Source of the DNA: GCA-003244245 sp963712995
GTDB taxonomy: Bacteria > Actinomycetota > Actinomycetes > Mycobacteriales > Pseudonocardiaceae
Assembly (NCBI GenBank): GCA_963712995.1
Contig: CAVQKH010000030.1
Coordinates: 62,001-126,000 of the forward strand
DNA length: 64,000 bases
Reading direction: 5' to 3'
This document shows positions 7,819 to 19,901 of the stretch, one piece after another. Within the stretch, counting starts at the first letter, position 1. The number at the start of each line of letters is the position of its first letter. The notes below the pieces were generated by a model. It saw only the letters and a program-made list of their open reading frames with translations, was not told the DNA's origin and did no database searches. The translations under genes were made by a program, and so were the position numbers.

Positions 7819-9546
7819 ATGACCGCCTACGACTCTCAGCAGGCAGATCCCCACGAGGGCTGGGAGCGCTGGCAGCGCCGCTACGTGCAGGCGCAGGCGG
7901 CGGGCGGGCTCCGCGATGCGGATTTCACCACCCTGTCCGGATCCGAGGTCGACCCGGTGTACGGACCGCGTGAGGGTGAGACGGTCGAGGGTTTCGAGAG
8001 GATCGGCTGGCCGGGCGAGTACCCATTCACTCGTGGTGTGCACACCACCGGCTACCGGGGGCGCACCTGGACGATCCGCCAGTTCGCCGGATTCGGTAAC
8101 GCCCGCCAGACCAACGAGCGCTACCAGCAGATACTGCGAAACGGCGGGGGCGGGCTCTCGGTGGCCTTCGACATGCCCACCCTGATGGGCCGCGACTCCG
8201 ACGATCCGCACAGCCTCGGCGAGGTGGGGCACTGCGGCGTGGCGATCGACAGTGCCGCCGATCTGGACATCCTGTTCGCCGGCATCCCACTGGAGCGCAT
8301 CACCACATCCATGACGATCTCGGGTCCCGCGGTGCCGATGTTCTGCATGTACCTGGTCGCCGCGCAGCGCCAGGGCGCGGATATCACCAAGCTCAACGGC
8401 ACCCTGCAGACCGACATCTACAAGGAATACATCGCCCAGAAGGAGTGGTTGTTCACCCCGGAACCGCATCTGCGGCTCATCGGAGATCTGATGGAGTACT
8501 GCACGGAGCAGATCCCGGCCTACAAGCCGTTGTCGATTTCCGGTTACCACATCAGGGAAGCGGGCGCGACGGCCGCGCAGGAGCTGGCATTCACGCTGGC
8601 CGACGGTTTCGGGTATGTGGAGCTGGGCCGTTCCCGCGGGCTTGACGTGGACCGCTTCGCGGCGGGCCTGACCTTCTTCTTCGATGCGCATGTCGATTTC
8701 TTCGAGGAGATCGCGAAATTCCGCGCCGCTCGGCGGATCTGGGCCCGCTGGATGCGCGAGGTCTACGGCGCCAGGACCGACAAGGCGCAGTGGCTGCGTT
8801 TCCACACCCAGACCGCGGGTGTGTCGCTGACCGCGCAGCAGCCTTACAACAATGTCGTGCGCACCACGATCGAGGCGCTTGCCGGGGTGTTGGGCGGCAC
8901 CAATTCGATGCACACCAACTCCCTGGACGAGACGTTGGCGTTGCCCTCGGAGCGCGCTGCGGAGATCGCCCTGCGCACCCAGCAGGTGATCATGGAGGAG
9001 TCCGGGGTGGCCAACGTGATCGATCCGCTGGGCGGCTCGTGGTACGTCGAGGCGCTGACCGACCGGATCGAGGCGGATGCCGAGCGCATCTTCGCCCGGA
9101 TCAAGGACATGGCCGCGGCGGCGGTGCCCTCGGGCAGGCATCCGATCGGCGAGATGACTTCCGGAATCCTGCGCGGGATCGAGGACGGCGAGTTCACCGG
9201 TGAGATCGCCGACGCGGCGTTCGCCTACCAGCACGCGCTGGAGAAGGGCGACAAGAAAATCGTCGGGGTGAACACGCTGACCGGATCGGTGACCGATGAG
9301 CTGGAGATCCTCCGGGTGAGCCACGAGGTGGAACGTGAGCAGAACCGGGCGTTGGCGACTCGCCGCGCGCAGCGCGATCAGGCCGCTGTCGATCGGGCCC
9401 TGGCGGTCATGGTCGAGGTCGCGAACGGGCAGGGCAACATCATCGAGCCGATGCTTGACGCGGCGCGCGCCGAGGCCACACTCGGCGAGATCTGCGGGGC
9501 GCTGAAGGCTCAGTGGGGTGAGTACCGGGAGCCGGCCCGGTTCTGA
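7819..9546 (+). CDS. icmA: Isobutyryl-CoA mutase large subunit (IcmA type)
   Basis: A 575-residue adenosylcobalamin-dependent acyl-CoA mutase TIM-barrel subunit without the C-terminal B12-binding domain, so a separate small subunit (not in this window) is needed. Alignment by residue number to methylmalonyl-CoA mutase is exact at three key points: His244 (SGYHIREAG) is kept, while Tyr89 and Arg207, which bind the carboxylate of methylmalonyl-CoA, are Phe89 (TIRQFAGFG) and Gln207 (YIAQKEW). Phe/Gln is the reported signature of isobutyryl-CoA mutase; hydroxyisobutyryl-CoA mutase has Ile/Gln. It therefore probably interconverts isobutyryl-CoA and n-butyryl-CoA, linking valine breakdown to butyrate metabolism. 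MeaB is encoded close by. A strong operator-like palindrome precedes it. Confidence 0.9.
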   Translation: MTAYDSQQADPHEGWERWQRRYVQAQAAGGLRDADFTTLSGSEVDPVYGPREGETVEGFERIGWPGEYPFTRGVHTTGYRGRTWTIRQFAGFGNARQTNERYQQILRNGGGGLSVAFDMPTLMGRDSDDPHSLGEVGHCGVAIDSAADLDILFAGIPLERITTSMTISGPAVPMFCMYLVAAQRQGADITKLNGTLQTDIYKEYIAQKEWLFTPEPHLRLIGDLMEYCTEQIPAYKPLSISGYHIREAGATAAQELAFTLADGFGYVELGRSRGLDVDRFAAGLTFFFDAHVDFFEEIAKFRAARRIWARWMREVYGARTDKAQWLRFHTQTAGVSLTAQQPYNNVVRTTIEALAGVLGGTNSMHTNSLDETLALPSERAAEIALRTQQVIMEESGVANVIDPLGGSWYVEALTDRIEADAERIFARIKDMAAAAVPSGRHPIGEMTSGILRGIEDGEFTGEIADAAFAYQHALEKGDKKIVGVNTLTGSVTDELEILRVSHEVEREQNRALATRRAQRDQAAVDRALAVMVEVANGQGNIIEPMLDAARAEATLGEICGALKAQWGEYREPARF

Positions 9547-9594
9547 GGACCTCCTGCGCCACGCCGGGCCGGCGGCCATGCCAGGATAGACGCT

Positions 9595-10545
9595 GTGAGC
9601 AGGCCCAACCCGCAGCAGACCATAGCCATGTCAGGTGCCGTCGACCTGTCTGTCCTCAAGACGCGGGCCGAGTCGGCTACCCGGCGCGACACCCCGAACG
9701 CGCCACCAACCGGCGGGGACAGCAGCTGGGTTCTCGATGTCACCGAGCAGAGCTTTCAAGTCGACGTCGTCGAGCGTTCCATGCAGGTGCCGGTGGTGGT
9801 TGACCTGTGGGCGAGCTGGTGCGGTCCGTGCAAGCAGCTCTCCCCGGTGCTCGAGCGGCTGGCCGGCGCGGCCGGTGGCGCCTGGGTGCTGGCCAAGGTC
9901 GACGTCGATGCCAACCAGCGGATCGCTCAGCTGTTCGGTGTGCAGTCCCTCCCCATGGTCATCGCCGTTGCCGGTGGCCAGCCGATCGACGCTTTCGCCG
10001 GTGCTCGACCTGAGCCACAGGTGAAGCAATGGATCACCGCGCTGCTCGATGCGCTGCGCGACCAGCTGCCCGGCATTGGGGCCGCCGAGGGCGGCGTGGC
10101 CGAGAATCAGGCTGAGCAGCCGGACGCCGAGCCCGACGATCCCCGGTTCACCGCGGCCGAGACCGCGCTGGCGGCGGGTGACTACGCCACAGCGGAGGCG
10201 GCTTACCAACAGATCCTGGACGCGGAACCGGCCAACGAGCAGGCCAGGGTCGCGCTGGCGCAGGTTCGTTTCCTGGTGCGAGCCGACGCAGCCGACCCGT
10301 CGGCGGTGGCGAAGGCTGACGCAGCGCCCGACGACGTCGCAGCGCAGATCGCCGCGGCCGACGTCGAGGTGATCGCCGAGATGCCGGAACGGGCGTTCGA
10401 GCGGCTGGTCAGCGCCGTGCGGCGGTTGAGCGGCGAGGACTGCGATCGGGCCAGGGCGCATCTGGTCGGGCTGTTCGAGCTCTTCCCGGCAGACGACCCG
10501 CGAGTCAGCGCAGCCCGCCGGGCGCTGGCCCGGGCGTTGTTCTGA
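9595..10545 (+). CDS. Thioredoxin-TPR protein (YbbN/CnoX-like co-chaperone)
   Basis: A 316-residue cytoplasmic protein starting at GTG 9595. Residues 45-160 form a thioredoxin domain with an intact active site WCGPC (Cys76, Cys79), and the cis-Pro is in QSLPMVIAV. The C-terminal half, after a short acidic linker, has helical TPR-like repeats (AAETALAAGDYATAEAAYQQ, then EPANEQARVALAQV). This is the architecture of YbbN/CnoX holdases and of the mycobacterial protein encoded near glgB. Its last 41 bases overlap the 3' end of the opposed GGDEF-EAL gene. No signal peptide is seen. Retention of both cysteines suggests real redox activity. Confidence 0.9.
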   Translation: MSRPNPQQTIAMSGAVDLSVLKTRAESATRRDTPNAPPTGGDSSWVLDVTEQSFQVDVVERSMQVPVVVDLWASWCGPCKQLSPVLERLAGAAGGAWVLAKVDVDANQRIAQLFGVQSLPMVIAVAGGQPIDAFAGARPEPQVKQWITALLDALRDQLPGIGAAEGGVAENQAEQPDAEPDDPRFTAAETALAAGDYATAEAAYQQILDAEPANEQARVALAQVRFLVRADAADPSAVAKADAAPDDVAAQIAAADVEVIAEMPERAFERLVSAVRRLSGEDCDRARAHLVGLFELFPADDPRVSAARRALARALF

Positions 10546-12710
10546 TCCCGTCGAGCCACTGCTCGACACCACCGTAGAGCGCCCCACTCGCCCAGTTGGC
10601 GCCGATCCATGGCCAGCACGCGGCCTGCTCGGCGCTGTCCACCGGGTAGGCGACCACGTCGATGCCGGCGCCTCGCACGATGTGCACCAGGGCCTGTGCC
10701 GCCTGGGACAGGATCCGGGACGGATCGTCGGCTACCTGCCGGGAGATCGGCGGCGCGATGCGTACCGTGCATACCGCGAGGTCTGCCACACAGCGCAGTT
10801 CACCGATGCCACCGCCGAAGTCGTAGAGTCCGGCGCGCACGCCGAGCTCGGCGATCCCCCGCAGGTTGTCCTCGGCCTGCGCGCCGCCGTCGCCGGCGAG
10901 CTCACCGGTGACCGTGCGGATCGCGCCGACCGGTGCCCGGATCTCCAGCTGGGCGGGTGGCATGCCGGTCTCGGCCAGCACTGCGCCGATCCTGGTGACC
11001 AGGTCAGGATTCCGGGCCTGGGACGGCATGAGGTTGACCACCACCGGGGGCAGGCCCGCACCGATGCTGCGCCGCCAGGACATGGCCCGCTCAGCGGCGG
11101 TGCGCAGCAACCACTGACCGACGTCATGCACGGCACCGGTCTGCTCCGCGGCGTGCACGCACTGGTCGTGGGACAGCATCCCGAGCTCGGGGTGTCGCCA
11201 GCTCAGCGTCGCCTCGATGCCGACCAGCCGGTGGTCGGCGAGGGTGAGCACCGGCTGGTAGGTCACATGCAGCTGGCCACTCTCCCAGGCGCCGGGCATC
11301 CCGGCGGCCAAGAGAAGCTTCGCCTGCTCAGCGGCATCGAATTCGGGGTCGAACAGGGTCCACTGCCGCTTCCCTCGGCTACGAAGCCGGCGCAGGGTGG
11401 CGCCGGCTTCACGCATCAGCTCCTCGGGCGTGCACTCGGCGGCTCGGCGTTGCACGACCCCGATGGTCGCGGTGAGGGCCACCCCGGTGTCGTTGAGGTA
11501 GAACGGTTTGGCCAGCTCGGTGTTGATGGTCTCGATCAGGGCTGCGACGTCGAGGGCCGAATCGCCGGGCTCGATGACGATCGCGAACTCGTGACCGCCG
11601 AGCCTGGCCAGCATCGATGGCTGACTGGCGAGCACCCCCTCCAGCCGCCGGGTGACCACCCCGAGCGCATGGTCCCCAGCGTGGCGTCCGAGGCCGTCGT
11701 TGATCGTGGAGAAGCCGTCCAGATCGAGGTGCAGCAGCGTGATCACAGCCGAGGGTTTGACCCGCGCAGCCACCTGTTCCAGGTGGATGGCCAGGTAGCG
11801 CCGGTTCGGCAGATCGGTCTGCGGGTCGTGCAGTGTCTGGTGATGCAGCTGCTGCTCGAGTATCGCCACGTTGGTGATGTCCTCGACCGTCATCACGACG
11901 TGGCGGGGTGAGTGTTTGGCATTACGCAGCACCGAGCCGTCCAAATGGACCCATACGGTCTCGCCATCTGTGCGGCGCAAGGCGACGCGGACCCGCGATG
12001 GCGGCTCTTGATCGGTCACCAGCCTCCGGCAATGCTCCTCCACGATGGGCCGATCTTCTGGTAGGCACAGTTCGCTGAGGTAGCGTCCCAGCAGCTGGTC
12101 AGGGGGGCTGTCCACGATGTCCGCCAGCGCCCGGTTGGTCTGGATGATCAGCCCGCCCGGTTCGCTGATCGCGATTCCCACCGGGGACGAGTCGAAGAAT
12201 CTCCTGAAACCGAGCCTCGCTGGCGCGCAGATCCCGCTCGACGTCATGCCAGGCCATGGACAGTGCCTGTTTGACCCCTTCCTGCTGGTCGACGACGTGG
12301 CTGCGCAGTGCGCGCGCGTACCCGGACGCCAACGCGCCGAGTAGCTCGATGATCGGGCCGCACGGTGGGTCTGAGGCTGCCGTGCCCGCGACGGCAGGCA
12401 AACCGGCGCCGAGTACCTTGAAGGTCCGAGGCAGGCTCTGCGCACCGGTGAACCCGCCGTCGACGAGCCGAGCGCCTACCTCGGATGCTGCGTAGGTGTC
12501 CACCGTTGGACCGGACAGCGCGGTCACCAACCGCTCGGTGAGATCCTGCAGGTAGTCACGGAGATGGGCAGCCGGCATCGGTAGGTAGGAAGTCGTGGCG
12601 ATGGCGCGGGCCCATTTCCGGGCGACACCAGCCGACGATGGGGTTGCCCGGTTCCAGTCACCAGGTCTTCCTGTGTGGTCCTGTCCCAACTTGCTGACCC
12701 ACCTGATCAA
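10505..12710 (-). pseudogene. PAS-GGDEF-EAL signalling protein, degenerate and frameshifted
   Basis: The N-terminal part (from about 12710) has the helical domain seen in actinomycete cyclic-di-GMP proteins (WARAIATTSYLPM, DLRASEARFQEIL). At about 12198 the frame changes; removing one base joins it to FDSSPVGIAISEPGG, a PAS domain. GGDEF and EAL domains follow, ending at 10505. Catalytic sites are degraded: the GGDEF box reads GGHEF, EAL reads EAT, DDFGTG reads YDFGGG, and the KID and EGVE positions are lost. Even without the frameshift the protein would more likely bind cyclic-di-GMP or act as a scaffold than make or cut it. The start is uncertain. The 3' end overlaps the thioredoxin-TPR gene. 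Confidence 0.75.
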
Positions 12711-12785
12711 CCAACCGCAGGACCGGTCGGTGCTGAGGTCTTCCTACCTTACAGGCGCGGGCAGGCACCAGTCCCGTCTCAACGA

Positions 12786-14972
<2,187 letters not shown>

Positions 14973-16353
14973 ATCCTCCCAGGGTTTGTCTTGCACCCAG
15001 TGTGTCGCCTCCTGGCGAGATCTGCTGAGTGAAGCGCCCCGCCGCAGCGATTGCCGCGGCGGCCTGGGGTTTCAGTTCGAACAATTCGCGGAGAGCCTCG
15101 GCGTAGGCCTGCCCGCCACCGGTCTCGGCGAGCTGCTTGATCCGCACCGTAGGGGTGTGCAACAGCTTGTTCACGACGCGCCGCAGAGTGCAGGTCAATT
15201 CATCGCGCACGGCGGTGTGAAGTCCGGGCAGCCGGTCGTTCAGTCGCAGCAGCTCCACGTCCACCACCTGGGCGGCTCGCTTGTGCAGTGCGGTGACCGT
15301 GGGGATGACATTCGCGGTGCGCTGAGCTGCCAGGTAGCTGTGCACTTCCTCAGCGATGAGGTGGTGGGCGGCGCTGATCGCGCTGGAGCCGGTCGTGCGC
15401 TGCTCCAGACGGCGGGCCAGGTTCGTCAGGTCCAGCAGGGTCACATCGGGCAGTTCTCCCACCGCGGGCTCGACGTTGCGGGGCAGGCCGAGGTCACACA
15501 CCACGAGCGGACCGGAGCTATGGAGGCGGGCGTCAGTGACCTGCTCGACACCGAGCACCGCACCGGTCGCGCTGATGCAACAGATCACCAGGTCTGCGCT
15601 GGGGAGCACGGTGGCCACGGTGTCCAGGTCCACGGCGCGGGCGGGAGTGCCCTTGGCCTGGCACAGTGCCGCCAGTCGCCGGGCGCTGGCCTGAGTACGG
15701 TTGGCCACCACGATTTCGGCGACTCCGGCTCGGAGCAACCACGCCGTGGCGAGGTTGCCCATCGAACCGGCGCCGAGCACCAACGCTCGCCGGTCAACCA
15801 AACGTGGCCGATCAGCGCAAGTCAGCGCCGCTGTCGCTGCAGCGAGAGCTTCGGAGATCACCGAGGCGCCGGCTGTGTCGACCGTGGTCTCGGTGCGTAT
15901 CCGTTTGCTCGTACGCAGTGATTGTTGTACGACCTCGTGCAGTGTAGTTCCGACGGCGCCCGCCTGTTCGGCGCTCGCGTATGCAGCCCGGAGCTGATTC
16001 AGGATCTGTGATTCGCCAACCACCATGGAGTCGAGCCCGGCGGCAACTGTGAACAGATGTTCGACTGCGGCCGCCGCGTAGTGAACGTAGAGGTGATCGG
16101 ACAACTGGTCCAGTGCAATCGCGGAGTGGCGCGCCAGCACGTCACTGATGTCGGCCAGACCACCATGGAAGGTCTGCACTGCCGCATAAATCTCAACCCG
16201 GTTACAGGTGGAAAGCAGTAATGCCTCGGCGACGTGCTCGTGCTCGAGCAACTCGCAGAGCACCTTGTCAACGTCCGTTCCGGGCACCGCAGCTCGTTCC
16301 AGCACCGTAATCGGAGCGCTGTGGTGGGATAACCCGACAACCATCAAACTCAT

Positions 16354-16508
16354 CGGTTCACCGTGATCCGGTGCAGGACGGGCGGGACGCCGCTAACGAT
16401 CAGTATGCGCGTAGTTGCCATGTCCTCTGCTCTCCTAGAGCGTGAACTCTGGATTCCTACATCTTCGATCACCCAGCGCGGGTCCAAGGGTAAAATGAAA
16501 ACGCTGGC
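16354..16508. other. Intergenic, no gene seen
   Basis: Upstream region of hemA. It presumably holds the hemA promoter, but no consensus could be assigned. The terminator of the lactonase gene borders it at 16509. Confidence 0.4.
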
Positions 16509-16536
16509 CCTTGGACTCCCCGTGGGGAGCCCAAGG
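16509..16536 (-). terminator. Probable intrinsic terminator of the lactonase gene
   Basis: An imperfect hairpin with arms ccttgg-a-ctcccc and ggggag-c-ccaagg around gt lies about 20 bases past the lactonase stop. Read on the minus strand it is followed by a moderately T-rich stretch (gttttcatttt). Confidence 0.6.
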
Positions 16537-16555
16537 AACACCTGGGCGTAGTGAG

Positions 16556-17677
16556 TCAGATCGCAACGATTCCTTGGCTTCCGGGCGCAAGTCCACGAGC
16601 AGGACCGGGGTCGTCATCATCGGTGCCAAAACCGGGAAGGGGGTCGAGGCTGCCGTCGGTTCCGATCCGGAATGCGCTGATGGTCATCTTGTTGCAGGCA
16701 ACGGCCAGGTCGCTCAGCTCGTTGAAGCCTGCGGTGAGTACGTACAAGAACCGGCCGTCGCTGCTGACGGCACTGTCCAGCGCGGCATGGGTGTCGCGGG
16801 TGATCGCGGTGTGGCCGTCTGGATTCAACAGGCGCAGAGTACCGTCGGTGTTGATGCGGTAGCCCGAGATCGAGCCGCTCACCGCGTTCGACACGTAGGC
16901 GAAGCGCGGGTCTGCGATGCTGTTGGTCACCACCCAGCATGCCCCTTGCTCGGCCGTGGACACCGATTTGCTGACCACCGTGAGTGTGCCGTCCGCAGCG
17001 ATCCGGTAGGAGGACGTTGCGTTGGAAAGCTCGGAGACGATCAGCAGATCCTGGCCGGCGAAGGTGAAGGCGAAAGGTACTCGGCCGTTCGAGTTATTCT
17101 TCGTCGGTGGGCCGGCGTTCCCGGCGCTGTCGATGGCGAAAACATCGATCACGTCGGTCCCTTTTTCGGTCACCACCAGCTGGGTCCCATCCGGGGTGAA
17201 GCCCACCTGGGCAGGATCTGTGTCGGTGCCCTCAAGCGGCGTCGGATCACCCACGAGAGCGGTCAGTCTCCCGTCGTTGTCCACTCTGAACCCGGCGACG
17301 GTCGCGCTATCGTGGTTGACGACGTAGAGCAGGTCATTGTGGACGGTGACGCTGATCGGCCGAACACCTCTGGAAGACACCCGGTCGACCGGTTTCAGCT
17401 GCTCTCCGTTGATGGTCAGGACGGAGACCTCGTTACTGCCGGCATCGACCGCGAACAGAAAGCGACCATCCCCGCTCACCGCCAGAGCTCCTTGCGATGT
17501 CAACGGATCGTTTTGCGCGTCGATGCTATTTCCGGCGCCCAGGCCTCCGGTTGGAAATGTCCCTGAACGGGTGAGACCACCATCGGCTGCACGGTTGAAC
17601 ACCGTCACGGAATTTCCAGTTTCTTGATTACTCATGATGTAGACGGCCCCGGCATTTCCGAGCCCTGCTGTGGTCAT
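16556..17677 (-). CDS. Lactonase-family seven-bladed beta-propeller protein
   Basis: A 373-residue protein with repeated propeller blades (GDGRFLFAVDAGSNEVSVL, PDGTQLVVTEKGTDVIDVF, SDGRFLYVLTAGFNELSDL). The repeats match the 6-phosphogluconolactonase-like / YncE-type lactonase family. Start ATG 17677 is preceded by AAAAAGGAG. There is no obvious signal peptide. It lies 47 bases downstream of a haem peroxidase gene in the same direction, so the two probably form an operon. Members of this family are often encoded beside oxidative enzymes, but the substrate is unknown. Catalytic residues of true 6-phosphogluconolactonase cannot be confirmed by eye. Confidence 0.8.
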   Translation of the reverse strand: MTTAGLGNAGAVYIMSNQETGNSVTVFNRAADGGLTRSGTFPTGGLGAGNSIDAQNDPLTSQGALAVSGDGRFLFAVDAGSNEVSVLTINGEQLKPVDRVSSRGVRPISVTVHNDLLYVVNHDSATVAGFRVDNDGRLTALVGDPTPLEGTDTDPAQVGFTPDGTQLVVTEKGTDVIDVFAIDSAGNAGPPTKNNSNGRVPFAFTFAGQDLLIVSELSNATSSYRIAADGTLTVVSKSVSTAEQGACWVVTNSIADPRFAYVSNAVSGSISGYRINTDGTLRLLNPDGHTAITRDTHAALDSAVSSDGRFLYVLTAGFNELSDLAVACNKMTISAFRIGTDGSLDPLPGFGTDDDDPGPARGLAPGSQGIVAI

Positions 17678-17724
17678 TGTTAACTCCTTTTTGGTCGAGT
17701 CTGATTGGCGCGGAGTTTCGCGAT

Positions 17725-19215
17725 CTATGTGACGACCCCGGCGAAACGGAGGAGATCGGCGATGCCGAAGCGACCTTCGCTATCGGCAAGGGTCGGTGTC
17801 CAGATCGGGTAGGTGGACCGGTAGGACATCGGGTCGGCATCGAGGAGGCCGAGCAGTACCTCGGTGACGATCAAGGCGCCGACTGACCCCAGCCGGCCGC
17901 CGTTATGCCGCAGCTCGGCTTCTTTGAGGATGTAGAACCAGAGGTAGATCGGGCCAGTGGTGCCCAGTTCAGCGTCGGTGAGTGGCACCTCGCCGATCTT
18001 GCGGGCGATGTCCTGACCGGAGGGTAGCTCCTGGGTCTCGCTGCGAAGCAGGTTGCGCACGGCCAGCGAGCGCAGCTGCCTGGCGATCTCTTCCGGCACG
18101 TCCGTGATCGGGGGCAGGTCCAGTAGGCGTCTGTTGATCTTGGCTTCGATCCGTCTGGCCCGCTGCGGGCGGTCACCGTTGATCGCGAAGAACTTGGTGA
18201 AGTCCACCGCGAACTCCTCCACCACCGGGCCACCCCGCAGGTCGCTCCGCTGATCGGCGGGCGGGAGGGGATCGGTGAACTCCAGCGGGAACAGTGGAAG
18301 CGTGTGCTTGTCGTTGATCATATATTCGGAGCGGATCGTGGGGTGCATGAAGCGGAACGCGGCGACGGCGAACTCGACAGGGATGAACGGGTTACCGCCG
18401 GGTGCGTAGAACTGCAGCCCATGCTCGTTCACCCGGTCCACGCTGTCCTGACCGGCGACGATGGGCAGGTACTCGTGCACGATGATCCACTGGTAGTGCC
18501 ATCGGACGATCTGCTGGGCTTTGGCGAACAGCTCGTCAAAGTAGTTCCGCACGTTGAGCAGCTGGTCGATCGATGCGTTCGCGGGCGGTGGTGTGCGGTC
18601 CGGTGCCGGCGGGAAACGGTTACCGAATACGTCAGTGATCTTCCCGGCTGCCAGCGCGTCAACAACCTGGTTGTGGAACTTGATGAACGCCAGATGTAGC
18701 TGGTTCAGAAGCAGGTTCTCGTCGTTGCGAGGGTCACCGATCAACGCCACGCCCGGAGACCCATCTCCTGGGACGGTGCGCGCGAAGTCCACGCCGTCGT
18801 GGGAGAGCACGAGCTTGGTGTTGTGGGAATCGGGACTCGAATCATACAGGTGCGGGTTCGCGAACGGCCCGGAACCGTAAAGACTGTCCAGGTCCAGCAT
18901 CGGTGGCCGGAAGTTGTGGATCGCCGTTGGGTCCATCTGCCGACCCAGCATCGAGGTCACATCGAAGGTGATGTTGTGGTCGATGAACTGCCCGAGAAAG
19001 GTGAAACCCGCATCCATCGTTGGACTGTCTTGACCATGGCTGGTGAACCCGCCGTCCATCAACCCTTTGGGCAGGCCGAACCTCTCGGCCAACGGGAGGC
19101 CTGTCGGAGGGCGAGCTTCCAGTGTGGGGAACATCCGGCCGAACCGCCCAGTAGGTGGATTCGCGCCGCGAGGTACATCCAGGCCACGAATCTCGAATCC
19201 ATGGCGAATTGACAT
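17725..19215 (-). CDS. Animal-type haem peroxidase (cyclooxygenase-peroxidase superfamily)
   Basis: A protein of about 496 residues. Start ATG 19215 follows a strong AAGGAGG site 5 bases upstream. The distal-His motif GQFIDHNITFD is present; Asn replaces the Asp that often follows the His and binds calcium or haem ester. Also seen are RNDENLLLNQLHLAFIKFHN and the proximal-His region FRFMHPTIRSEY. These define the peroxinectin/An_peroxidase family rather than catalase-peroxidases. Bacterial members oxidise halides or lipids, and some are secreted; no signal peptide is visible here. It is followed by a propeller lactonase gene, and an IS3 element lies upstream. Likely acquired with the island. 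Confidence 0.88.
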   Translation of the reverse strand: MSIRHGFEIRGLDVPRGANPPTGRFGRMFPTLEARPPTGLPLAERFGLPKGLMDGGFTSHGQDSPTMDAGFTFLGQFIDHNITFDVTSMLGRQMDPTAIHNFRPPMLDLDSLYGSGPFANPHLYDSSPDSHNTKLVLSHDGVDFARTVPGDGSPGVALIGDPRNDENLLLNQLHLAFIKFHNQVVDALAAGKITDVFGNRFPPAPDRTPPPANASIDQLLNVRNYFDELFAKAQQIVRWHYQWIIVHEYLPIVAGQDSVDRVNEHGLQFYAPGGNPFIPVEFAVAAFRFMHPTIRSEYMINDKHTLPLFPLEFTDPLPPADQRSDLRGGPVVEEFAVDFTKFFAINGDRPQRARRIEAKINRRLLDLPPITDVPEEIARQLRSLAVRNLLRSETQELPSGQDIARKIGEVPLTDAELGTTGPIYLWFYILKEAELRHNGGRLGSVGALIVTEVLLGLLDADPMSYRSTYPIWTPTLADSEGRFGIADLLRFAGVVT

Positions 19216-19901
19216 AATTCCTCCTTGCGCATAGCGACAGCCCGGGTCGGGCCCCAAGACCCGGACGATGATCGGTGGGACCAGCACATAGTGATCTCTG
19301 GGGCGAGGTGTGCCATCGATAGGAGGCGGCGAACACCTGCTCACATACCGCAGCGAAGACTTCGGACCTCTGTGTCACTCGATCGGCGGTGTCTGGACGC
19401 GGTGCCGGGCGGTTCGCAGAACGGCCCGTCCTCGCCGGTTCTCCGCTGCGTGAGTTCAGCCTGGGCTGCCGCGAGAGCCGAAGGTCTCGCTGTGGGGATC
19501 TGTCTCGATGCCGATCACTGCAGGACCAGCTCGCCCGGGAGCGGGTGGCGGCCAACGCGGGCGCGGGCCGTCACCGGTTAGGGACAGGACTCTGACGTGC
19601 TGGCACTTGCCGCGGGCAATCCCCTGAAACCGTAGAGACTCGGTTATGGTGATCTTGTGATTCGTTGGTTTGGTGCGCCGCGCGCGAGTGGGGCAGGCGC
19701 TGGGCCTGCCCGGGGTGTGCGCCGGTTGGGGGCCGTCGAGGTCTCCGGGGTCAAGGGCGGCCGTAGGCCGTCGCGGTAGCGATCGCGTCAGCGACCCTTG
19801 AGGCTGGAGGTGCGGCCCCCGTATCCTGCGCGGCGCGCGATCAGGGTCAGTGGCGGCGTAGCCGCCTCCGTTGTCGTTGTGCCTGTGGGTGAGCATGTCG
19901 T
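19216..19901. other. Non-coding or decayed region next to an IS element
   Basis: No frame in these 686 bases shows family similarity. The first part is the upstream region of the peroxidase gene. The rest probably contains debris from insertion events, but I could not identify terminal repeats of the adjacent IS3 element in it. Confidence 0.5.

Noticed and set aside
7792..9579. Open frame of 595 codons antisense to the isobutyryl-CoA mutase gene
   Set aside because: It mirrors the codon structure of a well-supported gene in GC-rich DNA and has no family similarity; a shadow frame.
16354..16555. tRNA gene in the hemA upstream region
   Set aside because: No cloverleaf could be folded by eye; the only clear stem is the lactonase terminator.
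19456..19896. Open frame of 146 codons between the peroxidase gene and the IS3 element
   Set aside because: No recognisable family, no ribosome-binding site, and Pro/Arg-rich composition typical of shadow frames.
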